Notes under the pieces: generated by a model | Seen by the model: only the letters and a program-made list of their open reading frames with translations | The model's database searches: none | What the model was told of the DNA's origin: nothing | Part shown: positions 34,816 to 45,906 of the stretch, piece by piece | Layout of the letters: the number at the start of each line of letters is the position of its first letter | How positions within the stretch are numbered: the first letter of the stretch is position 1 | Made by a program: the position numbers and the translations under genes | Source of the DNA: Rhizomys pruinosus | Lineage: Eukaryota > Chordata > Mammalia > Rodentia > Spalacidae | Direction of reading: 5' to 3' | Assembly: GCA_009823505.1 (NCBI GenBank) | Contig: VZQC01005092.1 | Coordinates: forward strand, 766,721-830,720 | Length of the DNA stretch: 64,000 nucleotides

Positions 34816-35794
34816 CTTTTTTTTTTTTAATCATAGTCTTTGCTTAAGGAGTCCAGATCATCAACTTTGTTATCCAGTGTTGATATTCTGTTTTTTGTTT
34901 CATTCATTCTGCTTGTGAGGCTTTCTCCTACTGTTTCAAATTGGCTTAATGAGTTTCTCAATTCCATGTTCATTTCCCTTTAGATTTTCTTCACTACTTC
35001 TATCTGTGCATTCAACTTTTAAGTAATGAAATGTTATTGGTATTTCATTAATCAGACTATTTGTATATTTTTGAGTTCCATCACAGTTTTTGTTTGTCCT
35101 TTTTTAATTATTTAAGTTGTGTTTTATTTAAGTTCTTTGATCATGCATGATTGTTCATTTATATTCTGTGTCCTGGGTTTCCAAAGATTTGTTCTCATTG
35201 TAGTGTACATCTGTAGGACCAGTGGGATTTTAAAAGGACATACTCTCTTCTTTTCTCATTATTTTTGTTTGTGCATACCCCCATTTGGACATATGGGTGT
35301 TCTTTGTTGGTGAGGTGCCTAGTAAAAACTTCAATTTTTTTTCTTTTAAATTTAATTTTGGTTATTTTTTTTTATAATGCAAAGACCTAGGTAGGCAAGT
35401 TTGTTCAGCAGATTAGGGGCCAGAAGAGATAGGATTGGCAACCACCTGTGATTCCATTTAGCAATCTATCCTAGTAGGTTTAGCTAGTCTACTTTACAAA
35501 GCTAGTCCAGAGACCTGAGTCAGAGAAATTAGAGCTGGCCTCGGTCCAAGGCTAGCAGGGGACAGGGTGGGTGTGAGCAAGAGCAATGTAATCTCATTAA
35601 TTGTTTTTGAGGCTTTCAACTGACTTTTCAAATTGCTTCATTAAATTTTTCAATTCCATCTTCATTTTAGCTTGAATTTTCTTCAATATTACTTTCTCTT
35701 TTATGAACTAACTTTTCAAATCCTGAACTGTCTTTGTCATTTCATTCAGTCATGTATTCCAATTCTCTTGAAGTTCAGTCAGGAGTTTATTCTT

Positions 35795-36121
35795 TTTTTT
35801 TTTTTCTTCAGAGTATGCCAGTCACTTTAATGATATTTAAAACAAAATTCCATGCCACAGTGTCAATTCAAGCCACAGAAATTAGAGCACTAGAACGGCG
35901 AGCATATTTCCCTTGAAATTTGATCTTTAAATGACAGACCAAACACAAACATAATGTTAAAATGCCAAACCATGGTTCTTGTTAGATTGTGGTGAGGTTC
36001 TTCTCAAGCTGCAGTACAACTTCTTTGAAGGCAGAATCCTCTCCCAGTTGGTTTTACTTCCCAAAATGAGGCCCTGGAAGACATGTTGAATAACTAGTAA
36101 TCTCTATTTCCCTCTGTAGTT

Positions 36122-36164
<43 letters not shown>

Positions 36165-36758
36165 TTTTTTGCATGGTCTTTATCCTGTCTGAATCATTCA
36201 TACTTTTCAAATCTTTCTGTTTATTCTTCTTGGTTTGTATTTCTAAAAGCTTGCTTCTTGATTCTTCTTTTAATTGTATGTAGTATCTCCTTTTCTACAT
36301 CAATCAGCTGTCCCTCTAATTCCCAAGATTCCTCCTGCAACTTCATTATCAATTTATTCAGTTTTAATATGTGCTTCCTGTCATCTGTGCATACACTACT
36401 TTCCATGTCCTTGTTTTCCGCGTTATTTTTAAGTACAACTGAAAGTTTCATCCTGTTTAATGAAAGGTTTCTCATTTCAAAAGCATTTTTAATCTTCAAT
36501 TTCATTTTTCAGGTCTTCTATTTTCGCTTGGATTTGATTTTCTTGCATGATTTGTTCTGGAGTTCTTTCTTCATTTGCATCAATTGTGGATTTATAATCT
36601 AAGAGTTGCTATTCTATTTGTGCTCTCAGCCTGAGCAGCAGACTGATGCATCGTTGCTGTGCTCCCTTCCGGGGTCCTCCTGAGGTTGCTCCAACTCACC
36701 AGGAACCTAACCGCTAGGCTAGGCCTACTGAAATGGCTCTTCCTGCCACGAAACTGAC
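35795..36758 (-). pseudogene. Cenph: Cenph processed pseudogene
   Basis: The parent encodes CENP-H, a coiled-coil subunit of the inner kinetochore CCAN complex. On the minus strand the frames match it in order: LLLRLRAQIE and TPEQIMQENQIQAKIEDLK (about 36540-36650), then KHILKLNKLIMKLQEESWEL (about 36320-36380), then TKKNKQKDLKSMNDSDRIKT (36175-36240). A stop and a frameshift separate the first two. At 36120-36168 a (TTTA)n run replaces the next stretch. The C-terminal part (HVFQGLILGSKTNWE) and 3'UTR follow at 35815-36110, ending in poly(A), read here as poly(T) at 35795-35805. It is intronless. A 15-bp target duplication, CAGG(A/G)-type TTTATTCTT, lies at 35780-35794 and 36759-36773. L1 machinery inserted it into an L1 ORF1. 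Non-functional. Confidence 0.93.
36120..36168. repeat. (TTTA)n microsatellite inside the Cenph retrocopy
   Basis: About 12 TTTA units sit between two blocks that are adjacent in the Cenph coding sequence, with about 10-20 codons lost. Confidence 0.93.
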
Positions 36759-36773
36759 CAGGAATTTATTCTT

Positions 36774-37047
36774 ATCCTCTTTTATTTTTTTTTTTTAATT
36801 TTAAAAAATTATTTATTTATTTAGTTATTTATTTCTACGAATGTACTGTCCGCATGCAGGTTTGTGCACCCGTGTCGTGCAATGCCGCGGAGGTCAGAAG
36901 AGGGTCTCAGATTCCCCTGGAACTGGAGTTCTCCTGGAATTGGAGTTACAGACGGTTCTCAGCTGCCTTGTGGGTGCTGGGGATCGAACTCAGGTCCTCT
37001 GCAAGCACAGTCGGTGCTCTTAACCGCTAGGCCATCTCTCCAGCCCC
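36774..37047 (-). mobile_element. B2 SINE, long form
   Basis: Long T/AT-rich left end (36781-36835) and full B2 complement to CTCCAGCCCC. It sits right beside the Cenph insertion site in L1 ORF1. Confidence 0.94.
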
Positions 37048-37850
37048 TGTATTTTTGTGTGTGTGTTCTGTAAAGTCATTGAACTCTTTGATCATGTTTG
37101 TGATTTTTCTTTGCAGTTCTGAAACCGGAGGTTCCTCTGGCTAGTCCTCATTGTAATACGCTTGTGTAGCGCTGGTTGGTCTACTGTTTGGGTTCTAAGT
37201 TTTTATTCTTCATTTTCAGGACAGTATGTTTGCAAACTGATTAGCCAAATGCTACCCAGTAGTGTGAAGGGGCCTAGAGACAAATTGAAAACCAATGGAG
37301 TTTAGTCAAGAGGTCTCATTTGGAACTGTATGGAAGGGGCCTAGGTCTAAGATGTTCATCATGGAGAGAGGAGTATCAAGCAAAGGGGAGTATATCAGAG
37401 CCCTAGAAAATATAGCAAGTCAGGTTGCAAAGAGATCAAGTTGCAATGAGTGCTGGTCTCAGGTAGGAAGGACAGAAGTGGGCCTAGACCCTTGCAGGTA
37501 TGGGGACAGCTTGGGAAGTGTCTTATCAGTTAAGCAGGGTAGATATGAGCCCTGAGAAAGAAAATGTAGCTGCTCAGTGTGCAGGAGGAATCAAGTAGTA
37601 GTGGGGTTTGGGGAGATCTGACTTATCAGGATGATCTGAGCAGAAAGAGGCCAAGGCCTGGGGCTGGGATGGGGATATCATCTGGAGGGGAAGGTCTAAC
37701 CCCATGGGCCTCAGAGCAGGAAAATGGAGCTGACCTGGGTTCATGGGGATCACGTTGCAGTAGAACCATTTTATTAACAGAGGATGCGGGCTTTGGTGGT
37801 GAAAATGAGATTGGGGTCTGGTATCAGAAATATGCTCAATCCCTGGGTTT
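37048..37850 (-). mobile_element. L1 ORF1 start and 5'UTR-like region
   Basis: To about 37240 it continues ORF1-side L1 text. From 37260 it is G-rich with repeated phrases (AAGGGGCCTAG, GGGCCTAGACCC, CAAGGCCTGGGGC), as expected for the complement of a rodent L1 5'UTR. No coding meaning. Confidence 0.6.
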
Positions 37851-38879
37851 TTTTGTGTTTTTTTTTCCCCCCTGTTTCAACTTCTTCCACTCATCTTTCC
37901 CAAAACGTTCTGATTATTCACTCTTTAAAAATGTGTAAGACAGAAATTAAAATGATAGAAACATGTGCATTAAACACAGCAGGAGCTCCATAAGTTAGGA
38001 AAACAAAATAATAAAAGTAATCTAAAGAAATATCTAATGCATGCCAAACTGATAGGTATAAAATAATAATTATCAGGATGATCACTGCAGTGTGAGGGAA
38101 GTAGGTTTAGCCTTTAATATCCTGTAAGTTAAAAAAAAAATCCCTTCTAAACACCTTCCAAACTCTGAAAGTGATATTTTAAAAATGAATAGATATTTGT
38201 TTTCACTGAAATTCTACAAAAATATTTTAAGAAGTATGCAACAACCTGTAATTAAATATACTGCCAATAGCAAAGTCCTGAGCTGACTTGAACATTCAGT
38301 TGAAATGCATGAATAAGCGAAGAAAGCAGCACTATCTCTATGTGGTCCTGGGGCAACAGGCAGCATTGTCTCCTGAGCCTTATGTAAATTCAAATTCTTA
38401 TTTCCCCTGAAGGCAAATTAACTCAGAATTTGTAAATGAAGCCCACGAATGTGGATTTAAATGTTTTCCTGAAGCAACCATAAAGTTATTAGAATTCAAA
38501 TTCAAATTTAGCAACTGTAATATGCAAAGCTAAGAATTTTCAACATATTACTAATAAAAAGATGAAAATTATAAATACAATATTATCAAACGATGAACAC
38601 ACAAATTTAGTACAAGAAGATTGCAAAATTTATGTTGGAAACTACGAAATATTGCTGAAAGTGATACCATCCTAAACAGTGATTGAATGATGTAATCATC
38701 AATTAGAAAATGTGATATCCTAAATCCTAAGAGTCTTTATAAAGTAGCCTGGCATTAAGAGGCTAAATTTTACCTGGAAATATAAGGAGATCAGAAGAGG
38801 TAAATAATATTGAAATGGAAAAAATAATAGATCTGGTACTCACAGGATTATTTAAAAATATTTGTTATTTGTATTCTAT
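37851..38879. other. No recognised feature
   Basis: About 1 kb of unique AT-rich DNA. The part at 38280-38560 is less repetitive than its surroundings and could hold conserved non-coding sequence, but I cannot test that. Confidence 0.5.
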
Positions 38880-39062
38880 GTCTGTGACTGTATGGCCTTC
38901 ATCGAAGTAAGTAAACCTATATTACGTAATCAGTAGAGGGTACTGGAATCCCTGAACTGTAGTTAAGGATGGTTGTTAGTCACCATGTGGGTGCCAGGAA
39001 TCAAACCTATACCTTTTGAAAAAGCAGTGAGTACCCTTAACTGCTGAGCCATCTTTTCAGTC
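38880..39062 (-). mobile_element. Old B2/B3-type SINE
   Basis: CACCATGTGGGTGCCAGGAA and TGAGCCATCTTTTCAG in the complement. Strongly diverged. Confidence 0.75.
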
Positions 39063-39384
39063 CTGGTTACTATTTTTCACAAGCTTCAACTTGGTACATA
39101 TTTGATAATATTGCAATTATATTGGGGGTAATTCCTGGCTTCCAAGGATTATTGCTTATGTTTGATATTTGTCAACATACACATATTATTCTGGATCAGG
39201 GTCAAGTAGGGATCGTGAGGGACAAAAACTGTATGTGTGGGTTAGAAGAGGAGCCCAAGGTCTAGTAAGCTTCTTTACATTTCAAGGAAGCTAAGACAGG
39301 GTCCCAGAAGCTATGATTCTCACATCAACTTTGGTGGAAAGTGCTTACAGGACCAGTTACATATAATTAAAATGAAGCCCCCAC
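39063..39384. other. No recognised feature
   Basis: Unique DNA directly upstream of the plus-strand tail. It does not match the sequence upstream of the related tail at 11840. Confidence 0.5.
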
Positions 39385-40465
39385 AAAAGGTAAAGGCTCC
39401 TTGCATCTAAACTGGGATACCTGCAAGAAGAGAGGCGATAAGGCTCTGCTGTCGAAGACCTGACGTTAACATGGGAAAGATGTATTGAGACCACACATGC
39501 AAGTGTACAGATGGTCTCTGGAATGTCAGAGAGTGTTACCAAAGGCCACTATACCAGTAAAGCAAATATGGGTCTTCTTGAGTCAAGCAAGACTCCTCTG
39601 AGTCAAGCAAGACTCCTCCGTCAGCTCCAGCTACAACTCACCTGCCTGGAAATACCGTGCAGCAGATGCAGCCATATGCCTATATATCCCAAATCTAATT
39701 GGCTATTGGCTCTCTCCTTGGAGGAATAACCCACTCCACGGCTGATGCCACAATCTTACACCCTCTAATGGTTAGAAGATGTTATAAGCCACAGTAAGAC
39801 CCTGTCATATTCAACAGAAAAAAATGTAATTCATGGATTAACATACCATCCAAACATCTGTGTCTATACCAAAGTAACCTACGATAACAATTAGTACTGT
39901 TTAAATACCTATATATCTAATTGCTTGTGCTTCATTAGTAAGATCAAAAGGTTATTCCTGGACAAACTGTCAGCCCATGAAAGAAAACAGCCAGAATTGA
40001 CCAGAGTCCAAGACAACAGCTCCAGAGAAAGTTGACTGTTTTGCTTCTCATCCACCTGTGCCCCTTTTTTAAGCCTAGGGAAAAATCTGTGGAAGAGGGG
40101 GCATGGTAGAATGTAAGGGCTGTGATTGGGGTGAATGGTGAACCTACAGCAATATAGCTTGGACACTCATTTGATCAACTTGATTGAACATACAAGCCCC
40201 CCCCCCCCGCTGGATGGTGGGACCAAGGGGCTGTGTGGGTTTGGACACAACTGTTTGCAAATTGGTTTTCCATGAAGGATGCTTGTACTCATAAATTATC
40301 ACTTATTGCTAAAAAATGGAAAAAAAAAAAACAGACAAAGATGCAGGACAATTATGGCAGAATGCATGATCTGGGATGAGGTGGAGTGGGAGGGGGGAAG
40401 GGAAGGGGAAATATGCCTGAACTGAATTGGAAAATGATGTATGAAATACACAAAGCATCAATAAA
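39385..40465 (+). mobile_element. Long L1-type 3' tail, cleanest copy
   Basis: Starts at CCCCACAAAAGGTAAAGG and ends with CAATAAAAATAAA near 40465. It has a G-rich tract at 40387-40408 and a 20-bp tandem duplication at 39581-39620 that the other two copies lack. No open frame of note. Probably a 5'-truncated insertion whose left break coincides with the block shared with 11790-11805. Confidence 0.8.
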
Positions 40466-42599
40466 AATAAATTTCTGATACTTCTATTATAAAAAATAAA
40501 TAAAAGGAATGCATATATACAAGTAAATATATACATTAATAATCAGAAATTATTATGTCGTTCATTTTAGTAAAGGAAATGTTTGTATTTGTTGGCTGTT
40601 AGTAATGTGCACTGCTGTCAGGCAGGTACTGCAGCTTCTTACCAAAAGCATACATTTCATCTTCAGGACTTCCTTGGGTCCTATTTCATTTCTCAGGTAC
40701 AATAGCTTTGCCCATGTTTCAGCTGTCATTACTAGATTCTGGGTCTACCACTCTATGTAAACATTCTAATCCTATTACAGAAATGGACTTACCTTAATCC
40801 TCTTATTACTATGGATTTAATAACTATCCCTTCATAGTAGTTTCTCCATGCAAGGTGCTTGCTCTAGAGCTAGCAGTCTTCCAAGTCCTCTTGTCTCCTC
40901 TTTCAATTTAATTCTGCAGCACATCTCAAGAGTGAAATCTTTGATCCCTTCTTGAGGGCTAATGAGTTTTCCTTCTCAATTTCATCCTCTCCTGTGATAA
41001 CTCAGTACCCATGTGTTTTTCTCAACCCAGATAGGCTCCACAGCAGGATCAACCTGACTTTGGAAACTGCAGTTCTCATTCACCTTCTAACTAAATCCTG
41101 AGCTTTAGGCATCTGATCATGACTTGGCTGCATTCCTCCATCTACTGATGTTGTAGCCTTCGGGATGGGTCACCATGAGAACGTGACAAAATTTTATATC
41201 ACAGTTGACTCTAGTTTTACATCTCACAAAAGAGATTTCTTTTTTCATCACCAATATTTTTTATTGCACTGAGTTTATTGAGATTTTCTTAACCTATAAA
41301 GCAAAATAAACAATTTCAACCATATTTAAAAATAACTAAAGCACTATGCCTTCAATCATACATAATTAGATACATTACACATGGTAAGAAAAATGGCCCT
41401 GTTACCTTATTAATGACACTTCATTAATATCACTTTCTCTGTTCACCTAACAATGATCACATCACACTTGCTCTCTATCTGAAAATGCTGTGTTCACACT
41501 TTCAGTATCTTGTCTTTCCAGGGACTTTTAAGAGTAAAAAAAAAAAGGTAATTTTGACGACAGGCTGAACTTCATGCAGTAATAGGTCATAAGAAAAGTC
41601 GCTATCCAATGATTTTTTAAAAGTTATAAAGCCTGCCCCCTGATGATTTCTGGAACAGTTTCAGCCCCTGCACTTTCAGGCACAGTGTCCTGACACTTTA
41701 CCTTTTCCTCCGAGTTATACAGCAGATCATAAATGTTATTCTGCTTTTATTTTTATTAGAAAAGAATAACTTCCACATTTAAAAATGTCAGAGATTCCAG
41801 TACTGTAGGAAATGTCACTGATTTTATGATAATACTATTTGTTTCAGAATCAGGGATACTTTGCCTGATTTAAGCAGCCTACACTGTTTTTAGTTTAGCA
41901 TGATTTACTAAGGTTGGCATGTTCTTTTTAAAAAATAATGCCACTGTCTTACACTTACTGAAATTCTAAACATTGCTTACAAGTTTACATTTAACTTGAT
42001 TTTCTTGTTTGAATTAACTGGATTTTCTGCTCTGAATTTCCATCAAATGTTATTAAAAAATTCTTTCTGCCTTACATATGCACTGTTTGCACACTTTGAA
42101 TATATATATAAATGTATATTAAATATCCAAACCAATGGCCACTTATGATAAAAATTTCCATGTCTTATATCTGGGCATGGTTTACTTGGTTATATATATA
42201 TATATATCTGTAGCTCTAATCAATCATCTTCTCTCATGTCCTCATCTATCATCCATAATGCTATATCCCTGCCTCCTTTCTGTATACTACTCAAATACTT
42301 TAACTAACTAGATGTACACACAGAATCTCATGCATGGAAAGTCCTTCTGGTTGTTTAGAATTCCGGTAATTAGCCTTCCCACCCGATTCTATCTTCACCT
42401 TTGTCCAGTCCTAAAACCACTACCTATTGTTTTGCTTGTTTTAGCTTTCTATATGGCCATTTTGCTATGCTTTTCCACCAGCTCTGTTCGGAGTTTGTCT
42501 CACAGTGGTGTCCGTCCGTGTGTGCAGCACCTTCTCCTTAGGGCGTCCGGTACCACCGCAGGCCTTTACGCACATCCCCCCCCAGGTGACCTGCCTCTA
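40466..42599. other. Mostly unique DNA, no clear gene
   Basis: Over 2 kb without a recognisable transposon. On the minus strand a 39-codon frame at about 41630-41750 (NNIYDLLYNSEEKVKC...) looks protein-like but is short. (TA)n runs occur at 42102-42115 and 42194-42207. From 42300 to 42600 the text is GC-richer than its surroundings and unassigned. Confidence 0.5.
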
Positions 42600-42735
42600 A
42601 CTACACTGCCCCAAACAGTAAACTGCTGCATTGAAAATTTTGAAAAAGACTGAGAAAAAGACACAAAACACATATGGCAGAATGCAAGAGCTCTGGGAGG
42701 TGGGGAGTACGGAAGGAGAAATGGTTCGAAATTTG
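42600..42735 (+). mobile_element. L1 3'UTR end
   Basis: AAACAGTAAACTGCTGCATTG and GGCAGAATGCAAGAGCTCTGG match the L1 3'UTRs at 800-930 and 58440-58560. Confidence 0.8.
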
Positions 42736-43026
42736 ACTTATGATGTGTTGTCCTTTCTTTCTTAATATTTTATTGCACAGTTCATACAAAATTTCTTAAT
42801 TAAATTTCTTTAAATTGTTTTCTGAAGGGTTGTTTTTCTGGACATGTATTCTTTCATCTTGTTTATTTCATGAAATACTTTTCTTTCTCCTTCAACTATA
42901 ATCAAAATTTTTGCTGGGTAAATTAACCTGGGTTGGTATTTATAGTCATTTTGAACTGGAAATACTTTGGTCCCACGTTCTTCTGGATTTCTTCGTTTGC
43001 ATTGAAAAGTCACCTGTACACCAAAG

Positions 43027-43059
<33 letters not shown>

Positions 43060-43520
43060 CCGGGCGTGGTGGCGCATGCCTCTGATCCTAGCACTTGTGA
43101 GGCAGAGGCAGGCAGATCTTTGTGAGTTCAAGACCAGCCTGGTCTACAGAGTGAGAGTGAGTTCCAGGACAGCTGGTCTCTACAGGGAGACCCGGTCTCG
43201 AAAAAAAAAACCAAAAAAAAAAAAAAAAAAAAAGCTGTAATTCTGATGGGTTTCCCTTTATATGTAAGTTATTGTTTTTCTCTTGTGGCTTTTAGTATTC
43301 TGTCTGTTTTGAGCATCTAGCATTTTAACTATGATATGGAGTAGGGAATTTCTTTTCTGGTCTTGTCTATTTGGTGTTCTATGTGCTTTTTGTACTTGTA
43401 TGGTTGTGTCTTTTTTTTTCAATTTGGGGAAATTTTCCTCTATAATTCTGTTGAAGATCTGATCAATACATCCTGCAATTCTTCTCCATCCACTATACCT
43501 ACAATGCGTAGGTTTTATGA
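42736..43520 (-). mobile_element. L1 ORF1-region fragment
   Basis: Complement of the inter-ORF/ORF1 region, similar to 34200-34620 (GAACTGGAAATACTTTGGT and TTGAAAAGTCACCTGT). Split by a B1 at 43032-43233. Confidence 0.8.
43032..43233 (+). mobile_element. B1 SINE, young-looking, with double poly(A)
   Basis: GCCGGGCGTGGTGGCGCATG to GACCCGGTCTCG and a long A tail, with a small GAGTGA duplication in the right half. A second long A run precedes it (43027-43058), so an earlier A-rich insertion or tail was the target. Confidence 0.95.
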
Positions 43521-44118
43521 ATTAAACTTGAAGTAATAAAGAATGCCATTACCTCAGAAAATTAATTCTTACTCTTTTCCAATCCATCAACTACTACCTA
43601 TTACTGCTTGTTTACTAAATTTTATATAATAACATATTAAATTATGACTTATTCTGTATTTTCTTTTTTTGTTGTTGCTGTTAATAGTTCTTACTGTATA
43701 CAGAAGGAGTTTACTTAATTGTTATATAGTACTCCACAGCAGCTCACTTTATTTTTGTGGAAAAGTCAGTTCTCTATACCATGGTTCCTATCTCTAACAC
43801 CTAAACACAAGCTTTATTTTTACTCCTTGCCCAATGCAAAGGGCAGCAGGAGTGCTGAGTTCATAGGAGGTGGTCCCCAATGTCTTGGCAAACCTGTCCA
43901 CTGTGGGTACATGTTAACCAGATGAGACTTACCAGCTCAAGAGCTGAGTGACCCTGGAAAGTAGTCACCTCTCCTTGGTTTTATACTTCAGAGGCCATTC
44001 ACAACACATACTGTTAAAAAGCATCTATCTTGGTCCTAGAGAGACTGGATGAACATGGAGAAATCTAGATGACACCCATATCTCAAGATGTTTTGCTCAC
44101 ATCATTCTCTGCATTGAT
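43521..44118. other. No recognised feature
   Basis: Unique DNA. 43735-44100 has LTR-like composition (ACAAGCTTTATTTTTACTCC as a possible complementary polyadenylation region), but the ends are not visible. Confidence 0.4.
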
Positions 44119-44250
44119 TTTTTTTTTTTTTTTTTTTTGGTCTTTTTGAGACAGGGTATTCCATTGTCCCAGCTGACCTGGAACTCACTGTATAGATCAG
44201 GTTGGCTTCAGTCTTAGAGAGATCTGAATCCCTCTGCCTCCAGATCAGCA
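44119..44250 (-). mobile_element. B1 SINE, truncated
   Basis: Poly(T), GAGACAGGGTATTCC and the first two thirds of the B1 complement. The right end is missing. Confidence 0.88.
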
Positions 44251-44300
44251 ACAATTCTATGCTGATTCTTGATAAGTTGAAGTAATAATAATATACTGCT

Positions 44301-44523
44301 GTTAACTTTCAGAAACTTTGTGAATATTCAATGGTACTTGAAGAATGAGTCTAGAATTAACCTTCTCTTGATGATCCTTTGATTTGTTAAAATTTATGCT
44401 GGTTATTATCTGTATACTTATATGAACAATTTAATGGCTTATGCATTTAGGAATTGCTGTGAAAGCATGTGTATAAGTGATACTATGCTTTAGAAGCTAT
44501 TCACAAAGTTTCTGAAAGTTAAC
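44301..44523. mobile_element. 223-bp element with perfect 26-bp inverted ends
   Basis: The arm at 44301-44326, beginning GTTAACTTTCAGAAAC, is the exact reverse complement of 44498-44523. The 171-bp centre is AT-rich with no ORF. Size and shape fit a non-autonomous DNA transposon (MITE), but the arms do not match a terminal repeat I know, and I see no convincing target duplication. A fold-back of other origin is possible. Confidence 0.55.
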
Positions 44524-44544
44524 ATCTGTTTTAAAATATATCTT

Positions 44545-44755
44545 ATTCATTATTTTTATTTATGTGCAATTTCTTGCTTGTAGGTAGGTGCACTCATGTT
44601 GCGCAATGCCTGAGGATGTCAAAAGAGGGCTTTATATCCCTTAGAGATGGAGTTACAGAAGATTGTTAGTCACCATGTGGGTGCTGGGAATCAAATTTGG
44701 TTCCTCTGAAAGAGCAGGAATTGCTCTTAATGGCTGAACCATCTCTCCATCTCCC
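44545..44755 (-). mobile_element. B2 SINE, diverged
   Basis: CACCATGTGGGTGCTGGGAA and CTGAACCATCTCTCCATC in the complement, with a C run at the right border. Confidence 0.88.
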
Positions 44756-44759
44756 CCCC

Positions 44760-45280
44760 CACCCATAATTTGCTTAATTCCCATGTTGTTATCTTGAAAA
44801 CCAATATGTATTTTCTCCATTCACTATTTTCATGCAAATATTAAAATCTAACATTGCTTAAGAAGTCATCTGTAGGATAACTATGCCAAGCAAATGGATA
44901 TTTTACATGTGTACACCATCTTTGGGATTTTCTAGAATGAGTCCTACTAAATTTAATGTGTATCATTTTTAATTACTGCTAAATTAATTTTCTAATATCT
45001 AGTTTAGATTTCATTTTCCTATATTTAGGAAATATATTGGCCAATATTATCCTGAACTGTAATATACTTAATCAGTGTCAAAATTATGAAGGCCTTAAAA
45101 TAATTTTGTAGATATTGATTATTTTTTATTCAGCTAGTGCAACATTCCCATTAGTCAGTTTTCAACTTTTTATTATTTCTTCTTTGAAAAATTGGTTTAT
45201 TTTAGTATCTCTCTGGAGATTACCAGCCTTAAGAACCTCTTAATTTCACTTTCCTCCCTCTTACTCATTGCATAGTACTA
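44760..45280. other. No recognised feature
   Basis: Unique AT-rich DNA. Confidence 0.5.
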
Positions 45281-45284
45281 TTCC

Positions 45285-45658
45285 CCAACAGACCACATCA
45301 TGGGCAAACTGGGCTAAGGCTGCTTGCCTAAGATCATTGCGTCTGAGCTTATTACCTGTTCATAACCCAGAAAGAAAGGGTGGGGAGCACAGAGAGTCAC
45401 AGGATCCTTGCTGAGACTCCAGACACACCGAAGTTGCCTATAGCACAGGGGAGTGGCTAAGAGTATATAAGCTGGGGAAGCCCAGGGAAGGTGTCTACCA
45501 TTTTATGATGCTATGCAGAAGCCACCAATATGGACTTGCCTAGGAAGCACCCACACTCCTGTCAGAAAACCCTCTGTAATTAAGCCCAATAAATTAATTG
45601 CTTCCTCAAACTGCAGTTTGGTGAAATGGTATGTGGGTTTGTTGTTGGAACCAAAGGA
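45285..45658 (+). mobile_element. Candidate solo LTR
   Basis: More GC-rich than its surroundings, with a TATATAA box at 45464-45470 and an AATAAA at 45588-45593, about 120 bp apart: the spacing of an LTR U3/R. The downstream GC/T-rich text ends near GTTGGAACCA. Neither terminus is certain and no target duplication was found. Confidence 0.5.
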
Positions 45659-45681
45659 TGAGGAAGTGGAATTTTGCTTTA

Positions 45682-45828
45682 TTTTGTTTTGTTTTGAGAC
45701 AGGGTCTCTCTGTAGCCCCAGCTGACCTGGAACTCACTCTGTAGACCAGTGTGGCCTTGAAGTCACAGAGATCCACCTGCTTCTGCCTCTGGAATGTTAG
45801 GATTACAAGCATATCCCACCATGCCCTG
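45682..45828 (-). mobile_element. B1 SINE
   Basis: TTTTGAGACAGGGTCTCTCTG to CACCATGCCCTGC. Flanks GTGGAATTTT / GTAGAATTTT resemble a target duplication. Confidence 0.93.
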
Positions 45829-45906
45829 CAGGGAGTAGAATTTTTTATACCCTCTTCAGAAAGAATTTTAGCTACACTCACTTTTAAGATTTATTTTTAA
45901 TTTGTA

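Larger units (their letters stand above)
30905..35779 (-). mobile_element. L1 body: ORF2 to ORF1
   Basis: Nearly continuous complement of L1: RT region (30905-32700), endonuclease and inter-ORF region (to about 34000), ORF1 (34000-35780). The ORF2 C-terminus between this and the 3'UTR at 29945-30900 is missing, so there is an internal deletion. Every frame is broken. Holds a B2 (32112-32355) and two B1 (33288-33444, 34660-34815). At 35400-35590 there is a patch like the 240-bp units at 1031-1420. Confidence 0.9.
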
